NCBI RefSeq assembly: GCF_947626835.1
Contig: NZ_CANQTS010000003.1
Location: 62,001 to 126,000 of the forward strand
DNA length: 64,000 nucleotides
Reading direction: 5' to 3'
DNA from: an uncultured Acinetobacter sp.
GTDB lineage: Bacteria; Pseudomonadota; Gammaproteobacteria; Pseudomonadales; Moraxellaceae
The position numbers and the translations under genes are program-made. The number at the start of each line of letters is the position of its first letter. Within the stretch, counting starts at the first letter, position 1. The notes under the pieces were generated by a model. It made no database searches. It had not been told where the DNA came from and saw only the letters and a list, made by a program, of their open reading frames with translations. Shown here one piece after another: positions 1 through 9,286 of this stretch.

Positions 1-2
1 GT

Positions 3-773
3 CAAATCAATGGTCAGAAAGTCGAATATTCTGAAAAGGATATTTGGCATGTCAAACTTTTTGGCACGGGATTGATGGGAATGTCACCCATTGCTTATGG
101 TGCTCAATCCATCGGCATTGGTCTTGCTGGGAATGATAAAACATCTCGATTGATGTCCAATGGTGCCAAGCCAACAGGAGCATTGAAAACGGATAAATAT
201 CTAAAAAAAGAACAGCGTGATGTTTTGCGTGGTGAGTTGGATATTTTGATCAATGGTGATGATGGTGATTTGGCGGTACTTGAAGGTGGGATGCAGTTTG
301 AACCGATTAGTTTGACCCCTGAAGACCTTGAGTTGATTGCCATTCGTAAAATGTCAGTCGAAGAAGCTTGTCGATACTTTGGTGTGCCACCAATTCTGGT
401 GTATTTGACTGAAGGTGCAACCGCATGGGGCAGTGGTATTGAGCAAATTATCGATGGATTTTACAAATTTGGTTTACGCCCATATTTGGAACGTATCGAA
501 GAAAGTATCCGTATTCATTTGCTTCCGCGTGAAGATTGGGATGATTACGAATTTGAGTTCAAGACCAAAGATTTGTTGAGAGCGTCTTATCTGCAACGAA
601 TTGCCTCGAATAAAGATCGAATTCTTAGCGGTCAGGCATCGCCTAACGAGATCCGTCGTGAAGAGGGTGATGCACCTGATGCAAATGGTGATTTCTTATT
701 GGTTCCAGTGAATATGACCACTGCTGAACGTATGAAAAAAGGTACTTATGGAGCGAAAGCTGATGAAAAATAA
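3..773 (+). CDS. phage portal protein (HK97 family), 5' end cut by window edge
   Basis: Open frame runs from base 3 (QINGQKVEYSEKDIWHVKLFGTGLMGMSPI...); portal-type motifs and position directly before a prohead protease. Confidence 0.9.
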   Translation, partial: QINGQKVEYSEKDIWHVKLFGTGLMGMSPIAYGAQSIGIGLAGNDKTSRLMSNGAKPTGALKTDKYLKKEQRDVLRGELDILINGDDGDLAVLEGGMQFEPISLTPEDLELIAIRKMSVEEACRYFGVPPILVYLTEGATAWGSGIEQIIDGFYKFGLRPYLERIEESIRIHLLPREDWDDYEFEFKTKDLLRASYLQRIASNKDRILSGQASPNEIRREEGDAPDANGDFLLVPVNMTTAERMKKGTYGAKADEK

Positions 774-1512
774 ACTGCATGTGCGGAATAAGTTTTCGCC
801 AAACATGCCAAAAGTGCAATGTCGTCGAATGCCTGTCGTTGCGGATAACTTACGATTTATCAACAAGGATGAAAAAACCGGCATCGTGAAGATCAGCGGT
901 TATGCGGTGAAATGGGATTCAATCAATTATCACGGTGAAAAATTCATTCGTGGTGCATTTGCTGAAGTTTGTGCTGCATTTGCTGCTGGAACCAAAAAAA
1001 TTCATGCGTATTACAATCATGGTTGGCGACTTTGGTATGTCGATGCACAGCTAGCTATGCGTATTGGTAAATATACAGTTCTGAAAGAAGATGATGTCGG
1101 TCTTTATGTTGAACTTGAATTTACACCAGGCTTGGCCATTGCCCGTGATGTCGCTGCAATGGTCCAACATGGCACAGTGGATGGATTCTCAATTGCATTC
1201 TATCCGGTTAGTGACTTGGACTATGATGATAAAGGCACGCATGTTGAAATTCGTCGAGCTGATATGTATGAAATTAGTGTCGTAGATGAACCATCCGATG
1301 ATGCAGCGCGTGTGATTAATGATCAGACAATTGAAGCGATTGAATCAGAAGATGATGCTGAAGAACTTTTACGTTCGCTTGGCTTGGCTGGGGATTACTC
1401 GAAAAAATTGATTGCACGCTTAACTGATGTGCATAAGCCAAAAGAAAATCCACCGCCAAAAACTGACCCGAAAAAAGATCCTTTGGCATTCTTGGATCAA
1501 ATACCCGTTTAA
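748..1512 (+). CDS. phage prohead protease (HK97 family); start may be the ATG at 763
   Basis: GYAVKWDSINYHGEKFIRGAF...YNHGWRLWYVDAQLAMRIGKY...DGFSIAFYPVSD...EISVVDEPSD typical of HK97 prohead proteases; lies between portal and capsid genes. Confidence 0.92.
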   Translation: MERKLMKNKLHVRNKFSPNMPKVQCRRMPVVADNLRFINKDEKTGIVKISGYAVKWDSINYHGEKFIRGAFAEVCAAFAAGTKKIHAYYNHGWRLWYVDAQLAMRIGKYTVLKEDDVGLYVELEFTPGLAIARDVAAMVQHGTVDGFSIAFYPVSDLDYDDKGTHVEIRRADMYEISVVDEPSDDAARVINDQTIEAIESEDDAEELLRSLGLAGDYSKKLIARLTDVHKPKENPPPKTDPKKDPLAFLDQIPV

Positions 1513-1530
1513 TTTTCTTTTTAAATCCTG

Positions 1531-1551
1531 ACCCGCTTCAAGCGGGTTTTT
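1531..1551 (+). terminator. intrinsic-terminator-like hairpin between protease and capsid genes
   Basis: ACCCGCTT-C-AAGCGGGT followed by T-run. Confidence 0.6.
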
Positions 1552-1563
1552 CATTTTCTATGC

Positions 1564-2895
1564 ATGGAAAAAAATATGAAAGCACTTTCAAAAACTTCAG
1601 TTGCTTTAGCAATGGGCGCAATCGCAACTCAATCAGCTCAGCCACTTTCTCCATTTATGGGTTTGAATGCCCGTGATCATCAGACGGCTGAAGACTATAA
1701 CCAGGCATGTGCTGATCTTAAAACACGCATGGCCAATTTGGATGGATTGATCACACGTTACAATGAGGCTTTAGGCCGTCTTGAAGGTGTGCCTAAGGAT
1801 CTTAAAACTGAATTAGAAACACGAGCCAACGAAAATAAAAAATTGGCAAGTGAAATCGAAGACCTGCAACAAAAATTGATTGATGGTGTTCAACAGCGTG
1901 GTGCAGACCCTGACACTGTTGCATCTTTACTGATTCGAAATAAAGAAGTCGCAGATCAAGCTAATGCCATTTGTCGTGCTCGCGGTAAATTTGGTTTAGA
2001 TGGTGTTCAAGCGCGTAACATTGTTACCTTGGCAGGTATGGGCAAGACAGCATCACTTGCTCAAAATGATTTAAGTCGTACAGTAGAACGTCCATTGACC
2101 ATTTTGGACTGGATTAGCTTTACGCCAATTACAGCGGAATTGGTGCCGTTACTGCAAGAATCTGCGTATGACATCATGGCTGAAATCGTGCCTGAAGGTG
2201 AAGAAAAGCCTGAATCAGATTTAACCTTTGAAGTTGTCGATCTAAAAGCGGGTACCGTGGCGCACTGGATCAATATTTCATTGCAAACAATGGCAGACAT
2301 GCCGACATTGGCAGCTTATATCGAAGGTCGTTTGGCATACGGTGTGCGCCTTAAACTTGAAGCCTACATCGTTGCAGGAGATGGTGTTTCAGGCGGTACT
2401 GCTAAATCATTCAGTGGTTTGCTTGAAGCAGGAAACCATGAAACTGTGACAGCTGAAGCAGATGACACAGCAGTTGATGTGATCAGCCGTGCAAAATATA
2501 AAGCTGGTTCAACTGGCTTACTGCCTGAAGCGGTGATTTTAAATCCTGAAGATTGGGGATCTATTGAACGTATTAAAGGTACAGACGGTCACTATATCTT
2601 TGGTGCGCCTGGTGCAGCAGTTCAGCCTGTGCTTTGGGGTTTGCCAGTAGTACTTTCAGCAGCCATGACTGTTGGTAAATATTGGGTTGGTAATATTTCA
2701 CTGGGTATTGCTGGCTTCATTCGTGAAGATGTTGCAGTTGAGCTTTCAACTGAAGACAAAGACAACTTCCGTAAAAACCTGGGTACCTTACGTGCAGAAA
2801 TGCGTGCATGTTGTGGCGTTCAAATCCCTGATGCATGTGTCGCTGGTGATTTACCTGAAATCCCTGCAGTTACGCCTCCAGTCGGTGAAGGCTAA
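1564..2895 (+). CDS. phage major capsid protein (HK97 fold) with N-terminal coiled-coil delta domain
   Basis: 443 aa; coiled-coil N-terminus then PLTILDWISFTPI...EIVPEGEEKPESDLTFE...LLPEAVILNPEDWGSI typical of HK97 MCPs. Confidence 0.93.
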   Translation: MEKNMKALSKTSVALAMGAIATQSAQPLSPFMGLNARDHQTAEDYNQACADLKTRMANLDGLITRYNEALGRLEGVPKDLKTELETRANENKKLASEIEDLQQKLIDGVQQRGADPDTVASLLIRNKEVADQANAICRARGKFGLDGVQARNIVTLAGMGKTASLAQNDLSRTVERPLTILDWISFTPITAELVPLLQESAYDIMAEIVPEGEEKPESDLTFEVVDLKAGTVAHWINISLQTMADMPTLAAYIEGRLAYGVRLKLEAYIVAGDGVSGGTAKSFSGLLEAGNHETVTAEADDTAVDVISRAKYKAGSTGLLPEAVILNPEDWGSIERIKGTDGHYIFGAPGAAVQPVLWGLPVVLSAAMTVGKYWVGNISLGIAGFIREDVAVELSTEDKDNFRKNLGTLRAEMRACCGVQIPDACVAGDLPEIPAVTPPVGEG

Positions 2896-2905
2896 TTTCT
2901 GAAAT

Positions 2906-2933
2906 AAAAAGCACCTTTCGGGGTGCTTTTTTT
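2906..2933 (+). terminator. intrinsic-terminator-like hairpin after capsid gene
   Basis: AAAAAGCACC TTTCG GGGTGCTTTTTTT. Confidence 0.65.
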
Positions 2934-2965
2934 AACTCTTTTCGTGTCGCAAAAAGGCTATTTTT

Positions 2966-3262
2966 ATGAGTGATTTAATTGACCCCAACATTGTCAAAAA
3001 ACAGTTACGTGTTCTACATGACCGTGATGATGATTACATCGGATTACTCACAAAAGCAGCTCTCAAGCATATTCAAAATTTCTTAGATCGACCACTCGAA
3101 GAAGTACTGGTCGAAGGCAAGTTACATGAAGATTTGACCATTGCAGCCTTGTTGATCATCACGGATATGTACGAGAACCGAGCAGCTCAAACAGAAGTCA
3201 ATTTATACGTCAACCAAGCAGTTGAAATGTACCTGCTGCCATATCGAAGAATGGGGGTGTGA
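2966..3262 (+). CDS. phage head-tail connector / gp6-like DNA packaging protein
   Basis: 98 aa helical protein directly after MCP; VKKQLRVLHDRDDDYIGLLTKAALKHIQNFLDRPLEE. Confidence 0.8.
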   Translation: MSDLIDPNIVKKQLRVLHDRDDDYIGLLTKAALKHIQNFLDRPLEEVLVEGKLHEDLTIAALLIITDMYENRAAQTEVNLYVNQAVEMYLLPYRRMGV

Positions 3263-3263
3263 T

Positions 3264-3494
3264 ATGCGTCTAACTGTGGATGATGTGAATCGAGATCCAA
3301 AGCGCTACTTTGGCAAAGTGTCTATTTTTTTAAATGATCACAAAGTCAGAAATGTATTTGTTGCGGATGAAGAACAGGGCTATATCGAGCGTGCCAAAAT
3401 GGAAAATGGAAAATGCGTCATAGATAAAGGTCGTGGTGAAGTTGTCCGCGAAAAGCTTTATGGCAAAGTTCGCGTTGTGATTGAGGGAGTATAA
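3264..3494 (+). CDS. hypothetical phage protein
   Basis: ATG at 3264 (MRLTVDDVNRDPKRYFGKV...) within head-tail block. Confidence 0.6.
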   Translation: MRLTVDDVNRDPKRYFGKVSIFLNDHKVRNVFVADEEQGYIERAKMENGKCVIDKGRGEVVREKLYGKVRVVIEGV

Positions 3495-3496
3495 CC

Positions 3497-3823
3497 ATGC
3501 AATCAGGCGATTTAGACCATTTATACGAAGTACTGCAACGTACTGAAGAAAAAGACAGTGCAGGTCAAAAAAAATGGGTGTGGAACAAGATCGGTGAATT
3601 CTACGGTGGTGAAGTACCTGTCAGTACTTCTGCATTTTCATCATCTGGTGCAATGGGATCGGCATTAGTCGTTCAGATCAATTACCGACCTGAGGATTTT
3701 CCAGACTTGTTGCCTGAACATCAGTTGCGTGATGCAGACAGCAAAAATATTTATGCAATTACCGGCATCTTGCCTGTAAGTCGTGCTAAGCATCGCATCA
3801 TGTGTGCTGTGGGAAAAATATGA
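3497..3823 (+). CDS. phage head closure (head-tail adaptor) protein
   Basis: MQSGDLDHLYEVLQRTEEKDSAGQKKWVWNKIGEFYGGEVP...RPEDFPDLLPEHQLRD. Confidence 0.8.
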   Translation: MQSGDLDHLYEVLQRTEEKDSAGQKKWVWNKIGEFYGGEVPVSTSAFSSSGAMGSALVVQINYRPEDFPDLLPEHQLRDADSKNIYAITGILPVSRAKHRIMCAVGKI

Positions 3824-4323
3824 TTAATTCGTCTGTGGAAGTTGAAGGCTTAGACGATCTGACAGAAAAGTTGGAAGGCCTAGTCAATCTAGCGAAGCAG
3901 ACGAGTGTGACGCAATCCGTTTGCCGATTCGCTTTAAAAGAATTGCATGCCGATGTGGTCGCAGATGCGCCACGGGCAGAAGAAGCATATTACCGATATT
4001 CGCGTGGATCTGCTCGAGCACGTAGGCGTGGCAATCCGCAAAATTCAAGAAGATTGGTTCAACCAGGTACGCTTCAGGAATCAATCAAATTTAAGCGTAT
4101 TAAATTGCCTAAAAGTGTAGGTGTTGGCATCTATGTGACCAATAAAGCGTTTTATTGGCGATTTATTGAAAACGGGACACCACACATGGCAGCAGAGCCA
4201 TTCTTGCGTAATAACTTTGATCATCAAAAAGAACGTGTGGTCGAACGATTTAAAACCAGTTATGCAAGACGTATTAAAGCCATTATTAAAAAACAGCAGG
4301 TGAATGCAGATGCTGGCGATTGA
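3820..4323 (+). CDS. HK97 gp10-family tail/head-tail protein
   Basis: VEVEGLDDLTEKLEGL...VVADAPRAEEAYYRYSRGSA...YWRFIENGTPHMAAEPFLRNNFD is the gp10 pattern; start at internal ATG 3820. Confidence 0.85.
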   Translation: MINSSVEVEGLDDLTEKLEGLVNLAKQTSVTQSVCRFALKELHADVVADAPRAEEAYYRYSRGSARARRRGNPQNSRRLVQPGTLQESIKFKRIKLPKSVGVGIYVTNKAFYWRFIENGTPHMAAEPFLRNNFDHQKERVVERFKTSYARRIKAIIKKQQVNADAGD

Positions 4324-4675
4324 AATTTGTAATGCACTGCTGAGTGGTGCTGGATTTAAGTGTGGACCTGCGCCCATTGCTCAAGGTGAAGACCTGACAG
4401 ATGGCTATGTTACTTTTCAGGACATCAGCACGGTACCGCAAAACGATGTAACAGGTTGGATGGGCATTGATTATGTCCGCATGCAAGTGAATGTCTATCA
4501 CCATGAAAAATTGAAAGCATCACAGCGTGCCAGTCAAATTAAAAAATTATTTTCAAAACAGAATCCGTACTGTGAATGCACGCCAGCTGGTGAGCGTGGA
4601 TCACATGACACTGAAACCTTGCTGCACTGTCAGCAAATCGATTTTTACATGACTCAATCTGATAACAGTTGTTAG
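4304..4675 (+). CDS. phage tail terminator/completion protein (DUF3168-like)
   Basis: Position between gp10 and tail tube genes; GWMGIDYVRMQVNVYHHEKLKASQRASQIKKLF. Confidence 0.65.
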   Translation: MQMLAIEICNALLSGAGFKCGPAPIAQGEDLTDGYVTFQDISTVPQNDVTGWMGIDYVRMQVNVYHHEKLKASQRASQIKKLFSKQNPYCECTPAGERGSHDTETLLHCQQIDFYMTQSDNSC

Positions 4676-4683
4676 GAGACACT

Positions 4684-5163
4684 ATGACTGATTGCGCAGC
4701 GGGAACAGTTGATTCCCAGGGGATCGAACTCCATGTGACTGGAGCACCGCTTTTTCCTACTCAAACATTAATTGCAGATGTATTGGATTTGCCTTTACCT
4801 GCAGGTGAACGTCCAACAGATGATGTGACTTCTGTGACATCAAAATTTGCTGAAAAATTGGCAGCCGGTGTCATTGATTACGGCAATATCGAATTAGGCT
4901 TACTTCAACGGACTAATGATGATCAGCAGGTGAGACTGGAGCATGCCTTCATTGCCGGTGATTGTTTTGATTGGGAAATTAAATTGCCTGATGAAGCAAA
5001 AACTTCATATAAGTTTTGCGGATCGATCACCAAATTTGCACCATCTCGTGAAGCTTCAAAGAAAAACCGTGTTGCTTTAACCATTGCGATTTCTGGTGCA
5101 GTGGATCATCTTGAAGATGGAAAATCTGTACTGATTGATGAGCCTGTAGTTCCAGCAGGTTAA
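4684..5163 (+). CDS. phage major tail (tube) protein
   Basis: 160 aa tail-tube-like protein, position before tail chaperones; ATG at 4684. Confidence 0.75.
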   Translation: MTDCAAGTVDSQGIELHVTGAPLFPTQTLIADVLDLPLPAGERPTDDVTSVTSKFAEKLAAGVIDYGNIELGLLQRTNDDQQVRLEHAFIAGDCFDWEIKLPDEAKTSYKFCGSITKFAPSREASKKNRVALTIAISGAVDHLEDGKSVLIDEPVVPAG

Positions 5164-5180
5164 TAAGTAAAACTATTCAA

Positions 5181-5207
5181 AAGACCCCGTTTCGATGGGG
5201 TTTTTTC
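5181..5207 (+). terminator. intrinsic-terminator-like hairpin after tail tube gene
   Basis: AGACCCCG TTTCGA TGGGGTTTTTT. Confidence 0.6.
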
Positions 5208-5239
5208 ATTCTATCTATTTAAAAAAATGAGAGGCAATC

Positions 5240-5623
5240 ATGTCTAATTTAGTAAATGCGTTCTTAGGTACCGTTGGTAAAAAAACATCAGAAATTGTTG
5301 AAGTTCCAGATGTTGGTCGTGTTGGTGTTTTAACTTCATTAACTTTGCAGTCCCGTGCAGAATACTTTTTAGAACGAAAAGATAAAGATCATATTGCGAA
5401 TGCGTTATTGCTTCAAAAAACCGTTTTTGATCCTGAAACTAACGAATTTATTTTGCAGAAATTAAGTCTTGAAGACATCAATAACTTGCCAACATACGTT
5501 ACAGATCCAATGGTCAAAGTGGCATTACAAGCCATTGGGATTACTCAAGAAGCGATTAAAAAACAGCTTGAAAAAGAAGCGGAGTCTGAAGAGCTAAAAA
5601 ACTCCGAGAACGACCAGAACTAA
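5240..5623 (+). CDS. tail assembly chaperone (gpG-like)
   Basis: 127 aa ORF upstream of tape measure; ends just past an A AAA AAC slippery heptamer (5596-5602). Confidence 0.8.
   Translation: MSNLVNAFLGTVGKKTSEIVEVPDVGRVGVLTSLTLQSRAEYFLERKDKDHIANALLLQKTVFDPETNEFILQKLSLEDINNLPTYVTDPMVKVALQAIGITQEAIKKQLEKEAESEELKNSENDQN
5596..5602 (+). promoter_or_regulatory. -1 programmed ribosomal frameshift slippery site A AAA AAC
   Basis: Codons ctA AAA AAC in the gpG-like frame; the -1 frame is open into the ORF at 5623..5934. Confidence 0.75.
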
Positions 5624-5934
5624 TGTTTATGTTTCAGCTCGCAATGCGGTTGGGTCGGACCGTAGGCGAGTTGATGAGCTGTATGAGCGCTGAAGAACTT
5701 GAGTACTGGAAAGCTTTCTCAGTACTTGAGCCTATCGGCATCCTTCGTGAAGATGCACTGTTTGCCAATGTTTGTAAAACGCTTGCAGATTTAAAAGTGA
5801 AAAATGAGTTAGTACTTCGTGATTTCACTGTGTTTAATCGCAATAAATATGTAGAGCCTGAACCTGATATTGAGCAAACGATGCGTAACATCAAAGCAGT
5901 GTTTGGAGCATTAAGTGCCAAGTCAAAAGCATAA
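5623..5934 (+). CDS. tail assembly chaperone T region (gpT-like), probably made as -1 frameshift fusion with upstream ORF
   Basis: FQLAMRLGRTVGELMSCMSAEELEYWKAFSVLEPIG is typical of gpT-like tail assembly proteins. Confidence 0.8.
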   Translation: MFMFQLAMRLGRTVGELMSCMSAEELEYWKAFSVLEPIGILREDALFANVCKTLADLKVKNELVLRDFTVFNRNKYVEPEPDIEQTMRNIKAVFGALSAKSKA

Positions 5935-6109
5935 TTTCAAGGTCGGTGATGAAGTTTATATTCCTGACTTGTTTGCCCGTCACAAATTTCGGGTACCAGA
6001 TGACGAACAATATGTCGTTGATAAGTTGATTGATGATGAACGTCTGCAAGTCAGTACCGAAGACCGTTCATTTGTGGGTCATTATTCGCATTTTGCATTA
6101 GTTACTTGA
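5915..6109 (+). CDS. small phage hypothetical protein
   Basis: 64 aa, overlaps preceding gene, MPSQKHNFKVGDEVYIPDLFARHKFRV. Confidence 0.5.
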   Translation: MPSQKHNFKVGDEVYIPDLFARHKFRVPDDEQYVVDKLIDDERLQVSTEDRSFVGHYSHFALVT

Positions 6110-6118
6110 AATGTTTAT

Positions 6119-6152
6119 ATTCTAACCTCTTATAAGTATAGGGGGTTAGAAT
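6119..6152 (+). promoter_or_regulatory. 9-bp inverted repeat spanning RBS and start codon of the Zn-ribbon membrane gene
   Basis: ATTCTAACC ... GGTTAGAAT with TATAAG between; right arm covers part of the GGGGG RBS and the start of the ATG at 6151. Confidence 0.5.
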
Positions 6153-6804
6153 GGCGATTAAACCTTGTAAAGAATGCGGTTCACCAGTTAGTGATAAAGC
6201 ACCAACTTGCCCACAGTGCGGTGCCAAGCAACCAAAGAAAACATCTAAGTTGGCTTTGATACTTGCAGGGTTAGTTCTGCTCGTTATATTTGGTTCGTTG
6301 CTATCAGGCGGTGATGAAAAAGCTTCAGACGAAAATGAGAATAGCAATGTTAGGCAAAAATGGTTTGTTGAAACTGAAACAGACCCAATGACAGATAAGA
6401 AGCGAGTTTATGTTTCAGTTGTTGCTAATAACGTTTTAATGAAAGGAAACGATTGGTCTACTTTGCAAGAACCAATAATGACATTTAGGTGTCAGGATGA
6501 TTCAACCGAAGTTTTGGTTGATTTTAAGCAACCGTTGAGTCCTGAATACGGTAATGCTTTAAGAAGAACTACAAAATTTAGATTAGATGATGAAAAGCCA
6601 TTTAATGTCACTTTAGACACAGCTCAAGGTAATTTGAGAGTTTATTTTGTTTCAGATCCCGTCCGAAATTTAAAGAAAATGATTGGTCATCAGAAATTAT
6701 TAATTTCGTACCAAGCACATAGAACTGGTGAACAAGTTTTAGAATTTGACATAACTGAACTCGAAACTAGGCTAAAACCTATAAGAGAGTTATGTAACTG
6801 GTAA
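6151..6804 (+). CDS. zinc-ribbon + single TM membrane protein, candidate moron inside tail operon
   Basis: CKECGSPVSDKAPTCPQCGAKQPKK then LALILAGLVLLVIFGSLL TM helix; own terminator. Confidence 0.7.
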   Translation: MAIKPCKECGSPVSDKAPTCPQCGAKQPKKTSKLALILAGLVLLVIFGSLLSGGDEKASDENENSNVRQKWFVETETDPMTDKKRVYVSVVANNVLMKGNDWSTLQEPIMTFRCQDDSTEVLVDFKQPLSPEYGNALRRTTKFRLDDEKPFNVTLDTAQGNLRVYFVSDPVRNLKKMIGHQKLLISYQAHRTGEQVLEFDITELETRLKPIRELCNW

Positions 6805-6821
6805 TTTTTTAATTAAAGAAA

Positions 6822-6847
6822 ACCTCGCTTCTAGCGGGGTTTTTTTA
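6822..6847 (+). terminator. intrinsic-terminator-like hairpin after the Zn-ribbon gene
   Basis: CCTCGCT TCT AGCGGGG TTTTTTT. Confidence 0.65.
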
Positions 6848-6859
6848 TGGGTGAAATTT

Positions 6860-9286
6860 ATGTCAGGTGATATTTTAAGTCGGATTCAAATTCTGCTGGA
6901 TGCAAATACAGCGAATTTTGAGCAAAAAATGAAAGATGCTCAGGATACCTCTGTATCAACCTTTGACAAAATTAAATCCAGTGCAAAAGTCATGGGTACC
7001 GCAGTTGCTGCGGGTGCAGCTTCAGCAGCAATTGCATTATCAGCGATGGCTTGGGAAACAGCGAATCAAGCCGTTGAACTCGAAAAATTTGCGCTACGTG
7101 CCAATACAACAACTCAAGATTTCCAAAAAATGGCGGTGGGTGCTCAAGCTTATGGCATTGAGCAAGAAAAACTTAGCGACATGATGAAGGACTTCAACGA
7201 AAAGTTGGGTGAGCTCACAACGATTGGTGCCGGTGGTGGTGTCGATTTCTTTGAACAAATCGCAGTGAAGACTGAAGGATCTGCAGCAGCAGCTGAAAAG
7301 CTGATTCTGAAAATGCAGAAGCTTTCAGGTCCTGAAGCACTGCAGCTCTATGGCGATAAACTCGAAGAAGCAGGGGTAACGCAACAGCAAATGTCATTCT
7401 ATCTGGAGTCGATGGCTTCAGATATGACCGACCTCATTCCATTGTTGATCAATGGTGGTGAAGGGATGCAACTCTATTCAGATGCTGCAGAACGTGCAGG
7501 TCTGGTCATGAGTGATGAAACGATTGCCCAAGCCAAGATTTTAAAAGAGCAAATGTATTTGCTTGATTTGCAAATGCAAGGTGCAAAAAATCAGCTAATG
7601 CAAGCTGTAATTCCTGCTTTTGTGGATATTGCACAGGCATTCTTCAGCGGATCTGAGCAAGGCTTACAGTTTACTGATGTTGCCAATGGCATTGCCGATG
7701 GTCTGCGATTTGTCGCCAAAGTTGCGATTGGTGCTGCTACAGCCGTTCAATTGGTTGGTAAAGTTGTTGGTGGTTTACTAGCGACTGGTCAAGCGATTCT
7801 GACGGGTAATATTAGCCAAACGCAATCTATTCAAGATGCGATGGTTGCTGATTTAGATGCAACCATGCAATCAGCAGCTACCAAACTTGATCAGATTAGT
7901 AATAACACCGCATCAACGACAGCCAAGCAAATGGCAGCCTTGCGTAGTGTTGAGAAAACAACGGGCGGTGTAAATGCAGGTTTAGGCACATTAGTTGAGA
8001 AGCAGGACAAGGCAGCAAAAGCATCCAGTGGTCATTCTAAAGCGCTTCGTGAACAAAGCAGAATTTTAGAAGAGCAAAAACGTATTCTTTATGAATATTC
8101 AACAGCAGATGATCAAAAGAGTTTAAAGCTTGCAGAGGAAATCGAGCGATTAAAATCAAATGGTATGTCGCAATATGTGCCACTTGCTCAAGCTCGATAT
8201 GATGAAGAGAAAAAGCTTGCAGAAATGCAATTTGCTTGGGAAGTAGCTGAGCACAGGTTCAGTGAAAATGAAAAGCTAGCTTATTCATATAACATCAAAG
8301 AGCAAGAAATTAAGACTGATGCGTTGCTTACAAAGGAACAACGAGCAGCCAAGCTTCAATCTTTGCGTGAACAATTTGAAATTGAGAACCGTGAATTAAG
8401 AATATCGCAACAGAAGCAACTGCTCGAAATTCGAAAGACTTGGATGGATGCTTCAGATTACGCTGAGCAATATTACGCATTAGTACGTGAAGAAATTTTC
8501 AACACGACAAGTTATTCACCTGAAATGAAAGATGCCTTGATTAAGCAGGCAAATATTCAGCAGGGTGTTGAACAAAACGCAGAGCGTGAAAGCGTTTGGT
8601 CTGATTATCAAAGTCGATTTGGTGAGCAAAATTACTATCAACAAGATGTCGATTTGCTTCAAAGTGCATTAGATCAAAAGTTGATTAGTGAAAAGGAATA
8701 TCACAAGCAACGTCAAACATTACAGTTGCAATATGGAATGAGCTATATCCAAGGTGCAGCTGGTGTCATGGCTCAAGTTTTTGGTGAGCAATCGGCAGCT
8801 TATCAAGCCATGTTTGCTGTGCAAAAAGCTTTTGCTATTGCAGAAGTGATGATGAATGCACCTAAGTCATATTCGAAAGCATACGATGCAATGGTCGGTA
8901 TTCCTTATGTCGGTCCAGTGATTGCACCAGCAGCAGGTGTGGCAGCAGTAGCCATTCAAATGGCACAGGCAGCAATGATCGGATCTGTTTCATTCCAGCC
9001 TGTCGGTATGGCGCATGACGGTATTGATCGTGTACCTGAAGAGGGTAGTTGGTGGCTCGATAAAGGTGAACGTGTCCTTAAAGAGCAAACATCATCAAAA
9101 CTTGATAGTACGCTTGATGAGATTCGTCGAACTAATCGTGAACCTGCATACGATATGCCACCAGTACAACAGCCTATATATAACATTCAAGCTTTAGATG
9201 GTAAGAGCGTCGAACGTGTCTTGAGAAAGCACAGCCGTCACGTTGCTGGAAGTATGAAAGGCTATGCACGTAATTTTGGGAGATAA
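6860..9286 (+). CDS. phage tail tape measure protein
   Basis: ~808 aa, ILSRIQILLDANTANFEQKMKDAQ N-terminus, hydrophobic segments, long coiled-coils. Confidence 0.92.
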   Translation: MSGDILSRIQILLDANTANFEQKMKDAQDTSVSTFDKIKSSAKVMGTAVAAGAASAAIALSAMAWETANQAVELEKFALRANTTTQDFQKMAVGAQAYGIEQEKLSDMMKDFNEKLGELTTIGAGGGVDFFEQIAVKTEGSAAAAEKLILKMQKLSGPEALQLYGDKLEEAGVTQQQMSFYLESMASDMTDLIPLLINGGEGMQLYSDAAERAGLVMSDETIAQAKILKEQMYLLDLQMQGAKNQLMQAVIPAFVDIAQAFFSGSEQGLQFTDVANGIADGLRFVAKVAIGAATAVQLVGKVVGGLLATGQAILTGNISQTQSIQDAMVADLDATMQSAATKLDQISNNTASTTAKQMAALRSVEKTTGGVNAGLGTLVEKQDKAAKASSGHSKALREQSRILEEQKRILYEYSTADDQKSLKLAEEIERLKSNGMSQYVPLAQARYDEEKKLAEMQFAWEVAEHRFSENEKLAYSYNIKEQEIKTDALLTKEQRAAKLQSLREQFEIENRELRISQQKQLLEIRKTWMDASDYAEQYYALVREEIFNTTSYSPEMKDALIKQANIQQGVEQNAERESVWSDYQSRFGEQNYYQQDVDLLQSALDQKLISEKEYHKQRQTLQLQYGMSYIQGAAGVMAQVFGEQSAAYQAMFAVQKAFAIAEVMMNAPKSYSKAYDAMVGIPYVGPVIAPAAGVAAVAIQMAQAAMIGSVSFQPVGMAHDGIDRVPEEGSWWLDKGERVLKEQTSSKLDSTLDEIRRTNREPAYDMPPVQQPIYNIQALDGKSVERVLRKHSRHVAGSMKGYARNFGR

